Below, piece after piece: positions 10,907 through 22,046 of a stretch of 64,000 nt of DNA. Within the stretch, counting starts at the first letter, position 1, and every line of letters starts with the position of its first letter. The translations under genes were made by a program, and so were the position numbers. The notes under the pieces were generated by a model that ran no database searches, had not been told where the DNA came from, and saw nothing but the letters and a program-made list of their open reading frames with translations. The stretch spans positions 26,474,715 to 26,538,714 of the forward strand of contig NC_088880.1 in NCBI RefSeq assembly GCF_032884065.1, read 5' to 3'. The DNA is from Artemia franciscana. Taxonomy: Eukaryota > Arthropoda > Branchiopoda > Anostraca > Artemiidae.

Positions 10907-13148
10907 TTAAGCAAAAATTTTTTCCTCTCTTCGTTTTTTTGTCATAACAGTTCCAGGTTTATGCTGTGCCTCTGGGTGATTTGCTAACTCTGGCGGGCAT
11001 TGTGAAACAGGACTTGATAACAGTAGCTGCTTCAAGTCATAAAATAATGGACTGTCATCTTTGGTAAGGAAGGTAATAGCAACACCAGTTTTTCCAGCAC
11101 GACCTGTTCGACCAATACGATGGGTATAATCTTCAATTGACTTGGCCATATCATAATTAATAACCAATGAAACATCTTTAATGTCTATACCTCTACCAGC
11201 AACATCAGTGGCAACCAAAATATCTTTGCCACCACCTTTCAAACTGGCTAAAGCAAATTCTCTTTGTTCCTGACCTTTACCACCATGTAAGGTGGTGGCA
11301 TTATGGCCCATTTTTTCAAGACCCTTAGCCAGAATGTCTGCTCCCTTCTTTTGATTGACGAATATAAGAATAGGAGGTACAATTCCTCTATTAAGGATAT
11401 CAAGTAATCTTTTACGTTTCTCGTTTTCTGATACCATGTAAACAAGCTGTTCAACACGCTCGACAGGTTTGCCAATAGAACCAATATAAACAATAGCTGG
11501 TCGACGAAGGTATGTCCTGGCAAGGCGTTCGACAGCAGGGGGCATTGTGGCAGTAAACATGACAGTTTGTCTATATTTCTTTTTTGATAGAAAATTAGCT
11601 CTTAATAATTCCATATCTTCTGCTTCATCAGTATCAGGTTTTTGATTTGTGACAGGCATATGCTCTAGAATTTTTTGCACATCAGGTTCAAAACCCATAT
11701 CAATCATCCTGTCAGCTTCGTCAAGCACAATATATGTACAACGAGACAACACTAGATATCGATTTTCAAGGACATCAATCAGACGACCTGGGGTAGCAAT
11801 AACTATTTCACAGCCAAGACGAAGGCGAAAACCTTGCTCTTCTCGAGACAGCCCACCAATAACAGCTACAGTTCTCATGCCCAGAGGGGTAGCAAACTTT
11901 ATGCACTCTTCTTCTATTTGCTGAGCTAACTCACGGGTGGGAGCCATAATGATAGCATAAGGTCCTTCATCAGCTTGTTCAAAGCGCTCAATCTTAGGCA
12001 GAGACTGAATCCAAACGAAAAGAGGAAACAAAAACGCTAATGTTTTACCAGAGCCAGTTTCAGCAACACCGATAATATCGCGATTCTGTAAGCCGATGGG
12101 TATTGCTTGTCTCTGAATGGGGGTTGGCTCAAGATATCCAGCCTTATCTACTATTTCCATAAGTTCTTGGGGTAAACCTGCCTCTTTCCATGTGCGAAGA
12201 GGATTTGGTATTTTACCCCCTTTAAGCGAAATATTGTAGTCTTCACGAAATATACGCCAATCCCTTTCTGTCATTTCGTCCAGTTCTTTTTCTGACCAAT
12301 GTCTGTCATCCCACTTTTGCTTATCCTCTTTGTGTTTTTCTTTACCAAGACGAACGGTTTCTTGGCTCTTTTCTTCATCAGTCCGTCTTTTTTCTAGTAG
12401 CTCACCATAAAATTTTGTATGCTCTTTTTTCTGTTGTTTAATATCAAGACCAGCAAGGTGACCTCGACCAAAAAATTGTATCTGGTGTCTTTCCTTATAA
12501 ATTGGATTATAGTCAACAGATGTATCTTCATTGGCGTCCCAATCGAAAACAAACTTTCGCTCATTTAGGCGGCGCATTCGACGCCGTCTCTTTGCACCAC
12601 CTAAATATCTTTCTTTTATAGCTTCCATTTCCTTTTCCTTATCTTTGTCGTCACCAAGCTTTAGGTCTCTTTCCCGATCATGTCTACTCTCACGGTCTCT
12701 ATCCCGACCTCTGTCACGGTCACGATCCCTGTCTCTTTCTCGGTCCCTATCGCGTTCCCGATATCTTTCTGGCTCACGATATCGTTCCTGTTCACGATGC
12801 CGTTCAGGTTCTCGCTCGGCCTCTCTTTCATTGTGACCCCCGTGCATAAATAAAAGTCTCTTCTTTCTTTCTTCATCTTGAAGCCTTCGCATTTCTTCTG
12901 TTTGTTGTTGACGCCGTTTTAAAGCCTCTGCTTCACGTTCAGCTTTCGATAAAAATTTTGGTTTGCTTGCTGCTTCTTCTTCTGCTTTTTTCTTAGCAAT
13001 CAGTTCTTCCAATGAAAATGGCTCTTTTCTTTTGTTATCTAATGAAAGCTTCTCGTCTTCTTCTTCTTCTACCTTGGTAACATCCTTCAGAACCCTGTCA
13101 TTTTTGGACACTCTTTCAGCCTTTGGGCTCCGAGACCTGGATCGGCTC
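10907..13148 (-). CDS. DDX23: DDX23/Prp28 DEAD-box RNA helicase (U5 snRNP 100-kDa protein), main exon
   Basis: This is an ATP-dependent RNA helicase of the U5 snRNP. In known homologues it helps swap U1 for U6 at the 5' splice site during spliceosome activation in the nucleus. About 746 residues lie in one exon. An RS start is followed by a charged helix ([35 protein letters not shown]), an RD/RE repeat tract near 12,660-12,830, and the conserved block KERYLGG...[13 protein letters not shown]. The helicase motifs are all present: Q motif [20 protein letters not shown] (about 12,045-12,064), [66 protein letters not shown] and [13 protein letters not shown]. The C-terminus [17 protein letters not shown] closely matches the animal protein. 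The exon begins after a TTTTTTTCTTCAG acceptor at 13,149-13,150, so the open frame upstream of that is intron. The start codon lies in an exon not found here. Confidence 0.97.
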
Positions 13149-13440
13149 CTGAAGAAAAAAATCAAGCATTAAAACAAAAAAACAGGCATATATCATATGA
13201 AAACTTTATTTATTGATTTTATTTATACTAAGGATATTTATCGTCTATTATTGCTTAGATTTTCTTTATCTTTGAAACTATTAAAATTAGCTTCATAATC
13301 AACCTTGATAGCAGGCCAATGTAAAGGTTATTATTTAAATTATTTCTTATGATTCATTTATTTAGTCCCATCCACTACTCTCTTTATTTCTACTCTCTCC
13401 CTTTTTTATTTTTTTCACATAATTCTCTTTTAAAAAAGCC
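13149..13440 (-). other. DDX23 intron sequence upstream of the main exon
   Basis: The acceptor AG is at 13,150-13,149 on the minus strand, with a T-rich tract before it. No upstream coding exon is obvious. A candidate donor GTAAGT reads on the minus strand near 13,987. Joining it would give a codon split AT|G in front of the RS repeat, which could be a start codon, but this is speculative. Confidence 0.35.
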
Positions 13441-13690
13441 AACCAATAGAAAAATAATCATCACACACCTTAAGCACTTTTAGATTCATAGTTTCACCTC
13501 CCATTGGAAAATGCTCCCTTTTAAGACCTCCAAAAATTTGACAATGTGACAAGAGAGCCATTGCACGCCTTAAGCGCTTTGGGATTATAGTCAAATTTTT
13601 CATAGGAAAATGCTCTTTTTTTTCTCTAAGAATTTGGCAATGTGGTGACAGAGCCATAGCACAGCTTAAGCACTTTTATATTTTAGCTAC
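13440..13690. repeat. Tandem repeat, about 100-bp period
   Basis: Two to three degenerate units each contain CTTAAGC(A/G)CTTT, GGAAAATGCTC and AATTTG(A/G)CAATGTG. Examples are the CACCTTAAGCACTTTTAGATT near 13,468 and the CGCCTTAAGCGCTTTGGGATT near 13,567. The minus-strand open frame here is a by-product of the repeat. Confidence 0.6.
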
Positions 13691-14269
13691 ATTAAAGGAT
13701 CACCCGATCTTGTACATTATAAAAAAAAAACTTTAGTTTGTGTGACCAAACTATTTCTAATTGATTGGGTGATCTTGTCTTATCTTGCAGAGCTTAGGAC
13801 ATTTTGTCATTCAAAATATTATTTGTGTATTCATCTCAACTGCTACTACTAATGAGACTAGGACTACTACTAAAAGATAAGAGATCCGAACAAACAAAAA
13901 ACTAAAAGCGGACAACTACTTTTTCAGAAAACCACTCATCTTTTCCTGTTTTGTACTGTAGACAGGGATATTCAGTTTTAATGAAACTTACATCATTAGA
14001 AAGTTTGGATTTTTTCGATTTAACAGAGCAGCATTTTCTTTTAAGTTAAGAAAGAGGCAGATTTAAAAAATATTCTAGCATATCTGCTATAAAACGCTAA
14101 AAATCAGCTCAAAGGAAATATCCAATTTGGTAGCTTTTAGAGTTTGCTTTGGTATTATCTGCTTCAATCGAAAACCTTGCTGACACAGGAAACATAAAAC
14201 TTGACACTCTTTTCAATCGAATTTCACAGTCAAGCAACAGATTCTCAATAGCTCTCAATGGTAGCTAGT
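13691..14269. other. Non-coding
   Basis: No gene or clear repeat is seen. It may be part of the DDX23 5' intron or flank. Confidence 0.35.
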
Positions 14270-15060
14270 CTAATAGGAGAGTTGAAAAATAGACCCTTTG
14301 TCTTTGGGACGGTCAGTCGGCACTGATGCCTGCCAGATGATTTTAAGGCTTCGAACACTCTTACGTAACCAAAAAGGACGAATTCCTATGGCACTTCTCA
14401 GTTCTTGGGAGGGTCTTCAAACCTGGCCTTTAGAACGAAAGGAATAGCATGTGTGTACTTTATCATCTGAACAATATATATAGCGAGCCTGGTATCTTCA
14501 GAACCAAAGAAATAGCATGTGTGTATTTTATCATTTGAACAATATATATCAACTGCTCACCAAAATCTGATGACAGTGGTCAAGTAGGGTCCTGAAACAT
14601 GGGTCCTCCAAAAAAAAAGGATTTGTCAGATGTTCTCCAGAGAAATTACGGATTCTTTTCGGTGCCCCTCAGAATAACCATATTTCGAACAGTAGGTTGT
14701 GCGAATAAAGCAGTTCTATTCCGCTTTCTAGGGCTATAATGAGAAAGGTTGAGATGGCTAAGGTGCACTCTGCAGAAGAAAAAAGACAGATTGTCCTTTT
14801 TGGCCACATGAAAAGCAGGTCTTCACCAATTTGGGTGGAACGAGGTCGTGAGGAAGGGTTTAATTGAAAGTAGAAATTCTTGGGAAAGTGTAAAGAGGGA
14901 GGCTTTGAATAGATTGGGATGGAAGAGGAGCATGCGTAGCTGTGTTAAAAGCTGCGTCAATTTCAGAAGTTTTGACCAAATATATAAATCTAAAAAGTCG
15001 ACTAGCGTAGAAAATCTTTTTAAAGGGTCACTAAGTGAATTTAATATAGCCTATACTTGA
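14270..15060 (+). pseudogene. LINE reverse transcriptase C-terminal tail fragment
   Basis: In shifting frames the translation reads ETWVLQKK, then the remnants of a C-terminal tail, then GLIESRNSWESVKREALNRL and GWKRSMRSCV. This is the tail found after the RT domain in a LINE family whose other fragments lie at 18,780-19,275 (minus strand) and 49,920-50,460. Several stops are present. A 70-bp segment with AATAGCATGTGTGTA and ATTTGAACAATATATAT is duplicated in tandem at about 14,440-14,550. Confidence 0.65.
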
Positions 15061-16160
15061 ACTATTATAAGAACATGAGATTTGGACGGGTATTAGCGCA
15101 AGATCTCAGGAATATTGCTAATAAGCTTAAGTATCAGTATGATTTCTTATGCAAATGGACATAATTCAAGACAAAAAGAAATGAATACAGAACACATTCA
15201 GTCTCATTGCATTACCTCAGTTTAAACAGCTGATTTTCTGTTAACTATTTGTTGGGAAGTGTAGTATTTTTCTTATGTATTTCACAATTCCTGAAGATGG
15301 TAATAAAAATAGCAGCTCACATAAAATTGCAGAGCTCGACCTCGTCGAGGACAAATGTTTTCTGTTTTTCTTCTGTATTTGTGACGTTTGGTTAGTGTAC
15401 TTGACAGAGCGACAACACTGACAATGCAACGGAGGTATGTCATCTCTAAAGCCGGGAGTTCTGTCTCGTCTCCTGTTTTTATGGTCCACGTTTTGCATTT
15501 GTACATAGCGGTTTAGATGATCAGAGTAATGAACAGGGACATTTTCAGTTTATTTCATAAACAGTCAGCTTATTTTTTGGGAGTTCAATTTCTTGAAAAC
15601 AAAAAAATCATGAAATATGGGTAAAAAACATGAAGTAAAACAGTAAAAAAAACACACGAAATATTTCTCAAGTATGGCCATCAATCCAAAGATATGATTC
15701 TTTTTATTGTTCTTAATCTAAGCATAAGAATTAAGCCGTAGAGTCGGGTTTAAAGTAGGTGATATAATCGAATCTTTTAGAGCCACTTTGAAGCAAAACT
15801 TATGAATTTGCAAAACACAGGTGACCAGAATTACATCCAATTTATAAATCATTGCTTGTCTATGTACTCCAGAAACAAAATGCTATATTCTTTAATGTTT
15901 CTGAAAACTTACTTTAAATAAATGAACTCTAGCTTAGCTTTTAAAACTACTCTACGTTTCATTTCTTCATTTAAAAAAATATTAGTCTTAAGAAATGAAA
16001 AAATAATCGGAATTCAACCAATATGTTAAAATTTTAACATTAAAACTAAGTTGTTCAATTAAGTTTGAACTATCTGACATGTAAATTTTTAAAACAGACA
16101 GCACAAAAACTTAAAATATAAGTTGAAAAACTAAATGGTTAGTTCTGAAACAAAACAAGC
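15061..16160. other. Non-coding, AT-rich
   Basis: Open frames on the minus strand at 15,241-15,506 lack recognisable motifs. Nothing is supported. Confidence 0.4.
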
Positions 16161-16172
16161 TAACAAAATAAA

Positions 16173-16323
<151 letters not shown>

Positions 16324-16356
16324 GTTGTCTGTCTGTGTGTCTGTCTGTGAATCAGG

Positions 16357-16443
16357 TGACGTCATGTTTCTGTGTTGACTGACGTCATGAAATTAGTTGT
16401 CGTCATTTTTGCTTTGACGGTGACGTCATTAACGGTATTTAAG
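16357..16443 (+). promoter_or_regulatory. Helitron promoter region: three TGACGTCA sites and a TATA-like box
   Basis: Perfect cAMP-response-element octamers TGACGTCA lie at 16,357-16,364, 16,380-16,387 and 16,421-16,428. TATTTAAG at 16,436-16,443 follows, about 20 bp before the ORF ATG at 16,462. TGACGTCA is the CREB/ATF palindrome. The arrangement looks like a promoter of the transposon ORF. Function is inferred. Confidence 0.45.
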
Positions 16444-16461
16444 ACATTTGTTCACGGAAAA

Positions 16462-16758
16462 ATGTTTAATTGTAAAATGACTGAAGAACCTACAATGGCA
16501 ACAGCCGAGGAAGCTGCTCAAAGAGTTTATGCCAAAAAACTTGCTGCTGATAGAGAAAGTAAGAAAAGAAAGCGTTCCGAGGAATCACAAGAACAGCAAG
16601 AAAACAGGCTTGCGGCTAAAGAACGCAAAACCGCGCAGTTAGATGAAAATCCACCTGGACAGCGAGAGTCAAAACATATCAAAACTGAAAATGATAGCGA
16701 TGATGATTGGGTTTGGGATTTTGACTTGGATAAGGTCATCAATGCCTACCAGATTTAA
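16462..16758 (+). CDS. Helitron-associated small ORF, basic-acidic protein
   Basis: The frame of 98 codons can start at ATG 16,462 (MFNCKMTEEPT); an upstream in-frame ATG at 16,372 lies within the promoter region and is less likely. The protein has a lysine/arginine-rich central part (ESKKRKRSEESQEQQENRLA), an acidic patch (ENDSDDDWVWDFDLD) and no cysteines beyond the N-terminus. Similar basic repeats of the type RxRSxExxEQxExRLA occur in arthropod transposon proteins, and I read it as an N-terminal remnant of the Helitron protein. No catalytic Rep or helicase motif is present in it. Confidence 0.45.
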   Translation: MFNCKMTEEPTMATAEEAAQRVYAKKLAADRESKKRKRSEESQEQQENRLAAKERKTAQLDENPPGQRESKHIKTENDSDDDWVWDFDLDKVINAYQI

Positions 16759-16879
16759 GTTAAAAAAACAAAGGTTCGTCGATATGAACTTCATAGTGAC
16801 GCAAAAAAATAAAGAAGAAAAAGAAAACTGAAAAAAGAAAAAAGGTAAAAAACTAAAAAAAACTAAAAAGAAAAAACAC

Positions 16880-17270
16880 TCAAAGAGAAATTACAGACCG
16901 GGACACAAATGACGACCGAGACAGAGGGAATATAAGTGACGACCGGGAACCTCAAAGAGAAATTACAGACTGGGACACCCGGACACAAATCACGACCGGG
17001 ACACAGGGAATATAAATGACGACCGGGACACAGGGACACAACTACAACGGGGACGCCGGGGGCACAGGTGGGATATATAAATGACGACCGGGACACAGGG
17101 ATTGTTCGAATAGAAATTACAGACCGGGACACAAATGACGACCGGGACACAGGGAATATAAATGACGACCGGGACACTCAAAGAGAAATTACAAACTGGG
17201 ACACCGGGACACAAATGACGACCGGGACACAGGGAATATAAATGACGACCGGGACACAGGGACACATCAT
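16880..17270. repeat. GC-rich minisatellite inside the Helitron
   Basis: Units built from GACGACCGGGACACA, GGGAATATAAAT and CAAAGAGAAATTACA repeat irregularly across about 390 bp. The mixed unit order suggests expansion and recombination. Minus-strand open frames through this block (rich in Val-Pro-Val-Ser-Arg) are artefacts of the repeat. Confidence 0.85.
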
Positions 17271-17305
17271 TAGAATAATGAGGTATAGATCTGAATACGG
17301 ATTGT

Positions 17306-17425
17306 TTTTCCCATGGACAATTATATGTTGCATGTTCAAGAGTCAGTAAACCTGACAATCTATTTATATGCACAGACAATGGGACAGCGAAGAATGTTGT
17401 ATATTCGCAGGTTTTACGTAGTTAA
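17306..17425 (+). pseudogene. Helitron helicase C-terminal remnant
   Basis: The frame ending at TAA 17,423-17,425 reads FSHGQLYVACSRVSKPDNLF and then ICTDNGTAKNVVYSQVLRS. HGQLYVACSRV matches the last conserved motif of the Pif1-like (superfamily 1) helicase domain of Helitron transposases, and the protein normally ends shortly after it. The upstream helicase and Rep domains are missing, replaced by the minisatellite. The remnant ends about 170 nt before the element's 3' terminus, as expected for a Helitron. Confidence 0.75.
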
Positions 17426-17535
17426 AAACATATATTTATATCTATCTCTATTCACAGGTGGGACACAGGGACACAACTACAATGGCGCGTAACTAATATG
17501 GCGCGTAACGACTTACGCGCGCGGGGGGGCTTGGG

Positions 17536-17561
17536 GGGGCGCGAAGCGCCCCACCAACTAG
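17536..17561 (+). other. Second, upstream Helitron-type 3' hairpin and CTAG
   Basis: GGGGCGC, loop GAA, GCGCCCC (17,536-17,552) is followed by ACCAA and CTAG (17,558-17,561). The layout is the same as at the true 3' end 37 bp later, so the element carries two terminator-like modules in tandem. Confidence 0.6.
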
Positions 17562-17952
17562 GTGTTGGGGTGGCGCGAAGCGCCACCCCAACAGCTAGTA
17601 TATATATATATATATATATAAACTTTTAAAAAAAGAAGACATACGAAAGACATACGAAAATAAAAAGACACAACTTGAAATAAAAATTATTTTTAGTAAA
17701 GCGAAAATAAACCTCCAGAAGACTTAGGAAGTGACACTCCTGTCAGTAGTAATTTCTGTTCATTTTAAGTTTGAATTATTATTTGACTTTATTTCTGCTG
17801 CTCTTTGGTTTAATGTAGTTCTTTACTTTTCTTGGAAAAAGTATTTCCCAAACTTCTTCTTTTAAAACATTTTATGAGGTATCCTTTCAGCCTGAATGGG
17901 AATAAGACCCTCTTCTCTCTTCTTGATGTTGCAGCCAGACCAGATGGATAAA

Positions 17953-17954
<2 letters not shown>

Positions 17955-18013
<59 letters not shown>
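17955..18013. repeat. Poly(A) run, 59 bases
   Basis: An uninterrupted A tract. It could be the tail of an old retroposed sequence to its left, but I recognise no parent. Confidence 0.8.
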
Positions 18014-18014
<1 letters not shown>

Positions 18015-18779
18015 AACTAAATATTTTCAGGATATTCCAAAACAGATGTCAGTTTCCTTTTGAGTTGATGAAGATTGGATACATGATTTGGAGTTGGTAA
18101 GGCTTGGCATTATGATTTGGATTTCAGTCAAGGAGCCTCTACAAGCTGGATTTTGATATAATGTGATGTTGAGAAATTGAAAAAACAAATGGGGAATTGG
18201 AAATAAATTGACAAAAAAGTCTCAAACTGAATGAGGTGAAAAGCATGGTGTTAAAGAATTGGACAATATACTCTTTATGCATCTTCCTGCTTGTAAAGAC
18301 ACATTTCTAAAGATAATTTTGTGAAGTAAAACATCAAAGATAAATCGGGCTTGAAAATGTACACTAAAGAACTATAGAACAATGAAAAATCATATCCAGT
18401 TGGCATTGGTTTTACTTGCCCTATTTTTAAAATTTTTTTCCTAACATTGTTGATGGAAAGAGGGGCTATCATGTGAAGTGATTTTGTCAGCCTATTAACT
18501 CAAACTTGTTTTTCTACATAAAAAGTTAGGAATACTTAAACAAATTAAGGTTAAGAAAATTGAAAATACTACTAGAAGACAATATTTCAGACAATACTAA
18601 AACTACAACTATAGACAACTCACTGCAACATCAACCTACCTGATGCCAACACAACTATACATGCTCATCCTCACCCCAATCTATTCAAAGCTTGCCTCTT
18701 TTTGTTTTCTAAAGAAGTTCTAATTACTCTATAATATTTCTTTATGACCTCCTCCCACCCCGTTCAGCAATAACTTGCT
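18014..18779. other. Non-coding
   Basis: AT-rich, with no supported gene. Confidence 0.4.
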
Positions 18780-19275
18780 TTTCGTTTGGTCCTACATGAT
18801 TGGCCAACAAGGACAAACTTTGGCAATCTGTCAACCTTCATATTCAGAACATCTCAACCTTTCTCTCATTATGGCCTTTGAAAGATGATAAAACCACACT
18901 TTTCATACAGATTACTGTTTGCAATATGGTCAGTCAGACAGGTACCCAAAACAATCTGTAGATAACATCTCTGGGAAACATCTTGCCTTTGACTTTTGAA
19001 GACAGTCTGACTTTTGGAGCACCCACATTTCAGAACCATACTTGATCCTGCAATCACTGTAGTTTCCAATACTCAAGTCCTGATTTGCAGACTAATCTTC
19101 CCATGCTCCCAAATTTTTTCTACTGTGAAATAGCACCCTGGACCTTGGCTTCTTTTAATATTTTCACTGTATCCACCATCTTTGCTAATAATAATACATA
19201 TGTAAGTGAAGCTGTCCCCAATCTTTTCATTACCCAACATAATCTCTTGACCTTCACTTATTCCCACTTTCAGTA
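18780..19275 (-). pseudogene. LINE reverse transcriptase C-terminal tail fragment
   Basis: On the minus strand the translation reads MLGNEKIGDSFTYICIIISK, then DGGYSEN, then (frame changes) KIWEHGKISLQ, ETTVIAGSSMVLKCG, and LQIVLGTCLTDHIANSNLYE followed by KCGF. This order is the thumb and tail of a LINE RT and corresponds to the plus-strand fragments at 14,270 and 49,920. It is the best preserved of the three copies but is broken by several frameshifts. Confidence 0.75.
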
Positions 19276-19536
19276 GCTTTGTCTTCTTAATGTTAATTTA
19301 GGGCTAGTGCCCAAAAAATTGAAACCTAAACAAATTTATGTTCTTATTTCTAAAAATGGACGATGCAGCCTTTGTACATTCTTTAAAGCTTTTGTGAATT
19401 CTTCTCTTACTTCTTTTTTCAGAATAAATTCTTGTAAAGAGTGCAGGTTCTAAATCATACAGATTCTTCTCAAAAATTATGTTCTACTCTGGTTTTATTA
19501 CAGTGTTTAGTTCAGGAGAGACCATGCACACAAGCA
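19276..19536. other. Non-coding
   Basis: Nothing supported. Confidence 0.4.
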
Positions 19537-19537
19537 T

Positions 19538-19612
<75 letters not shown>
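19537..19612. repeat. (ACT)n microsatellite
   Basis: About 76 bp of TAC/ACT triplets. The poly-leucine open frame across it is spurious. Confidence 0.95.
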
Positions 19613-21299
19613 CTACTTTGCTAGGTAGAACATGAACACACCCCTTGATGCACCTGTTTCAAATCTTTTTTCAGGTACATTTGTTACTACTGTTCAAAAT
19701 TCCAATTTGAATCCTTAAAATGACACTCCATTTTTTTTGGCACAGGTAACTAAGATGAAAACATGCAGTTTACTTCAATATCTAATACTAAGATCATATT
19801 TAACAATCGTATGTTCTACATGCGTTGATTTGTTAGAATCAAATCTAAATTCAACAATTTATAAATCATTAGTTTTGTCATTTCAGCATTTAATAAGTTG
19901 GAAACGTTGGTAGCCTTTTCAGGAAAACTTTTCTATTGCCATAAGTTGAAAAAAGTTAATAAAAAAAAAGGGTTTCCTTTTTAGCAATAAACTTAGCAGT
20001 AAAATTGTGAATTTATTTTGAATGCTGCCCTAGTGAAAATAAGTAGCTTTTTAAAAAATTAAAAAATAAACAAAATTAATAAGATTGCTGATGATAAATG
20101 AATGATTTAAATCAAAATAAAATGAATGAAATCAAAATAAAAAAAAAAATATATTGCTGAAACATAATAGCATTGCAGCCATAATGGCACTGCAAACCTC
20201 CTCCCCCACATCTAATGGAGACAGATATAGTCCTTGGCTTCATTTGAAAATCTGCTGATTTTTGTTTTTGCCTTTTTGTTTTTTTGCTTATTTCAAACAG
20301 CAGTTGGTCTAATTCTAAAAAAAGAAGAAAATCGTTATAGCTTCTACACATTGTATAAGGCTACATTTGGTGCCACCACAAGTAAGGGTGCAAATTTAAC
20401 AGCAGTGATTATTGTATTTGGAAGGAGCGTTGTGCCAATTTTATTCCATTTGTTTATTTACAATTTTCTTCAAATTTTGTTGATTGAAGCAATGTGTAAT
20501 TTATCTTATTTTTTCTCAATTTGTTGAAGAAAATCAACTTGAAATTTCTGGACTTAAAAATACACCCATGAATTAACAGAAGCATTTAATAACATGAGAG
20601 CACCCTAAGAATTATAAATTGTAAAATTTATCAGACTGGATTTGAATTAATCTGAATAATGTGGGTATTGGGATTCAATGGGATAAAGACTTAAAGGGTA
20701 TTTTAATAAGCCAACAGGGCAAGGTGTCACTTCAAGCGTATAAATGAAACTAGCAACAGTAGCGATGAATTCATTTGGGAAGAATATTAAAAGGCACATT
20801 CATTGGTGTGCTTATCTTCTGCCTAACAGAATAGCAAAATCGAAAATTTATCCTTTTGGACACAATTCACTATGAGGAGTTTCTTGACATCTTTGAAACT
20901 AGGTTTGTTATAAGGAAACTTCGAGAAATGCTTCCTAAGCCTTAACTACACCAGGGAAGTCATTTGAAGCATAGACCTCCATGGCTTCCATCCCTAAAGG
21001 GCACTAATTTTTATTAATTTTCCCTTGCATTATGTAAAAAAAATGAATATTTTAGAACTAAATCTATAGCACATATTTAGAACTGAATTGGACATTTTAA
21101 ACTTGAAGAACAAAGTATCACTTTAAGGGCTCAAAATCAAATTTGCAAGATTAGTACATTCCCAACACAGTAAAGATACCTAGACAGTACAGTCATCCTA
21201 AAAAAATGTCGCCTAGTTTTGGCGCGTATAGAAGCTCCTCCCATTCCCTTTTTAAGCGATTCATTGTATATTTCCCAGTTGCTCGATCAACTTTGAAAA
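19613..21299. other. Non-coding, AT-rich
   Basis: The open frame at 20,234-20,527 is hydrophobic and AT-driven, and I see no family resemblance. Nothing else is supported. Confidence 0.4.
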
Positions 21300-21362
21300 A
21301 TGGTGCGAGCCTGTATTATTTATGATTGCCAAAGCAGAAAGAAAAGTGGTGAGCCAGCGAGG
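21300..21362 (+). pseudogene. Possible THAP-type zinc finger start
   Basis: ATG at 21,300 opens MVRACIIYDCQSRKKS, followed by TAG at 21,363. The N-terminal MVxxCxxxxC pattern resembles the first half of the C2CH zinc finger in THAP domains, which occur in host regulators and P-element-type transposases. The second half (Cys and His) is not visible after the stop. It is short, and the likeness may be chance. Confidence 0.25.
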
Positions 21363-21365
21363 TAG

Positions 21366-22046
21366 TTCACTACTGTCCCATCTCACAAGTATGGCTTATG
21401 ACTTGACTTGGTGGTGGATCCGAGATTTATAAGGGGGGGGGGGGTTATTAAATTTTAGAAAATATGGAAATTTCCAGTGGTAACTGCTGATCAACATTGC
21501 AACAGAAAAATAGCCGGAATTCCATAAATAGCAGGAGAAGGATATGCGAAGTGGCGGGACTATTTGAAATTTGCCACAAATGGGCAACCTAATAGTTTTA
21601 GCACATATTATCTATTACATTTCACAATAGTCTGTGGTCTTAGATAGTAATATTACGCCATGGAGTGTCAAAACTTTTTCTTCTTGGTAGGGAAAAATAT
21701 TCCCTTGAATTTTTCCTCCTTTATACTCTTTTCTGGGCCATAGAAATGTCCTTCAAGATTTGATGTAGCACCCTTGATTTTCTTCTAATAACCAGTGGAA
21801 TAGCCTATCCAAGAAAACACAAAACGTCTGTTAAGAAATGTTTGTCATGAAATTCTTAGTGAGTTTTTAGAAAATTGAAGGACATCAAAAGAATTGTATT
21901 TATATTATGAAAAGAATATAAAGTAATGCTTATTGTTATTATTGTTGTAAATATTCTGCCACAAACTTGCAAATTACGTAAGACTTCTCATCAGAAAGCA
22001 TTTTATAATGACTTCTTAAGTTAACCCTAATGATTCTTTTCATGAT
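21366..22046. other. Non-coding
   Basis: No supported feature. It contains an 11-base G run near 21,435. Confidence 0.4.

Noticed and set aside
12531-12876. Arg/Ser-rich frames overlapping DDX23
   Set aside because: They are shadow frames of the RD/RE repeat region of DDX23; the main frame carries all helicase motifs.
16863-17379. Minus-strand frames rich in Val-Pro-Val-Ser-Arg
   Set aside because: They follow the period of the Helitron minisatellite and lie opposite to the Helitron coding direction.
17810-18016. Minus-strand open frame with a long phenylalanine run
   Set aside because: It is the translation of a poly(A) tract with no supported coding part.
19441-19635. Poly-leucine open frame
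   Set aside because: It is produced by the (ACT)n microsatellite.
20234-20527. Hydrophobic open frame of 97 codons
   Set aside because: Its composition reflects T-rich DNA, with no splice context or family resemblance.
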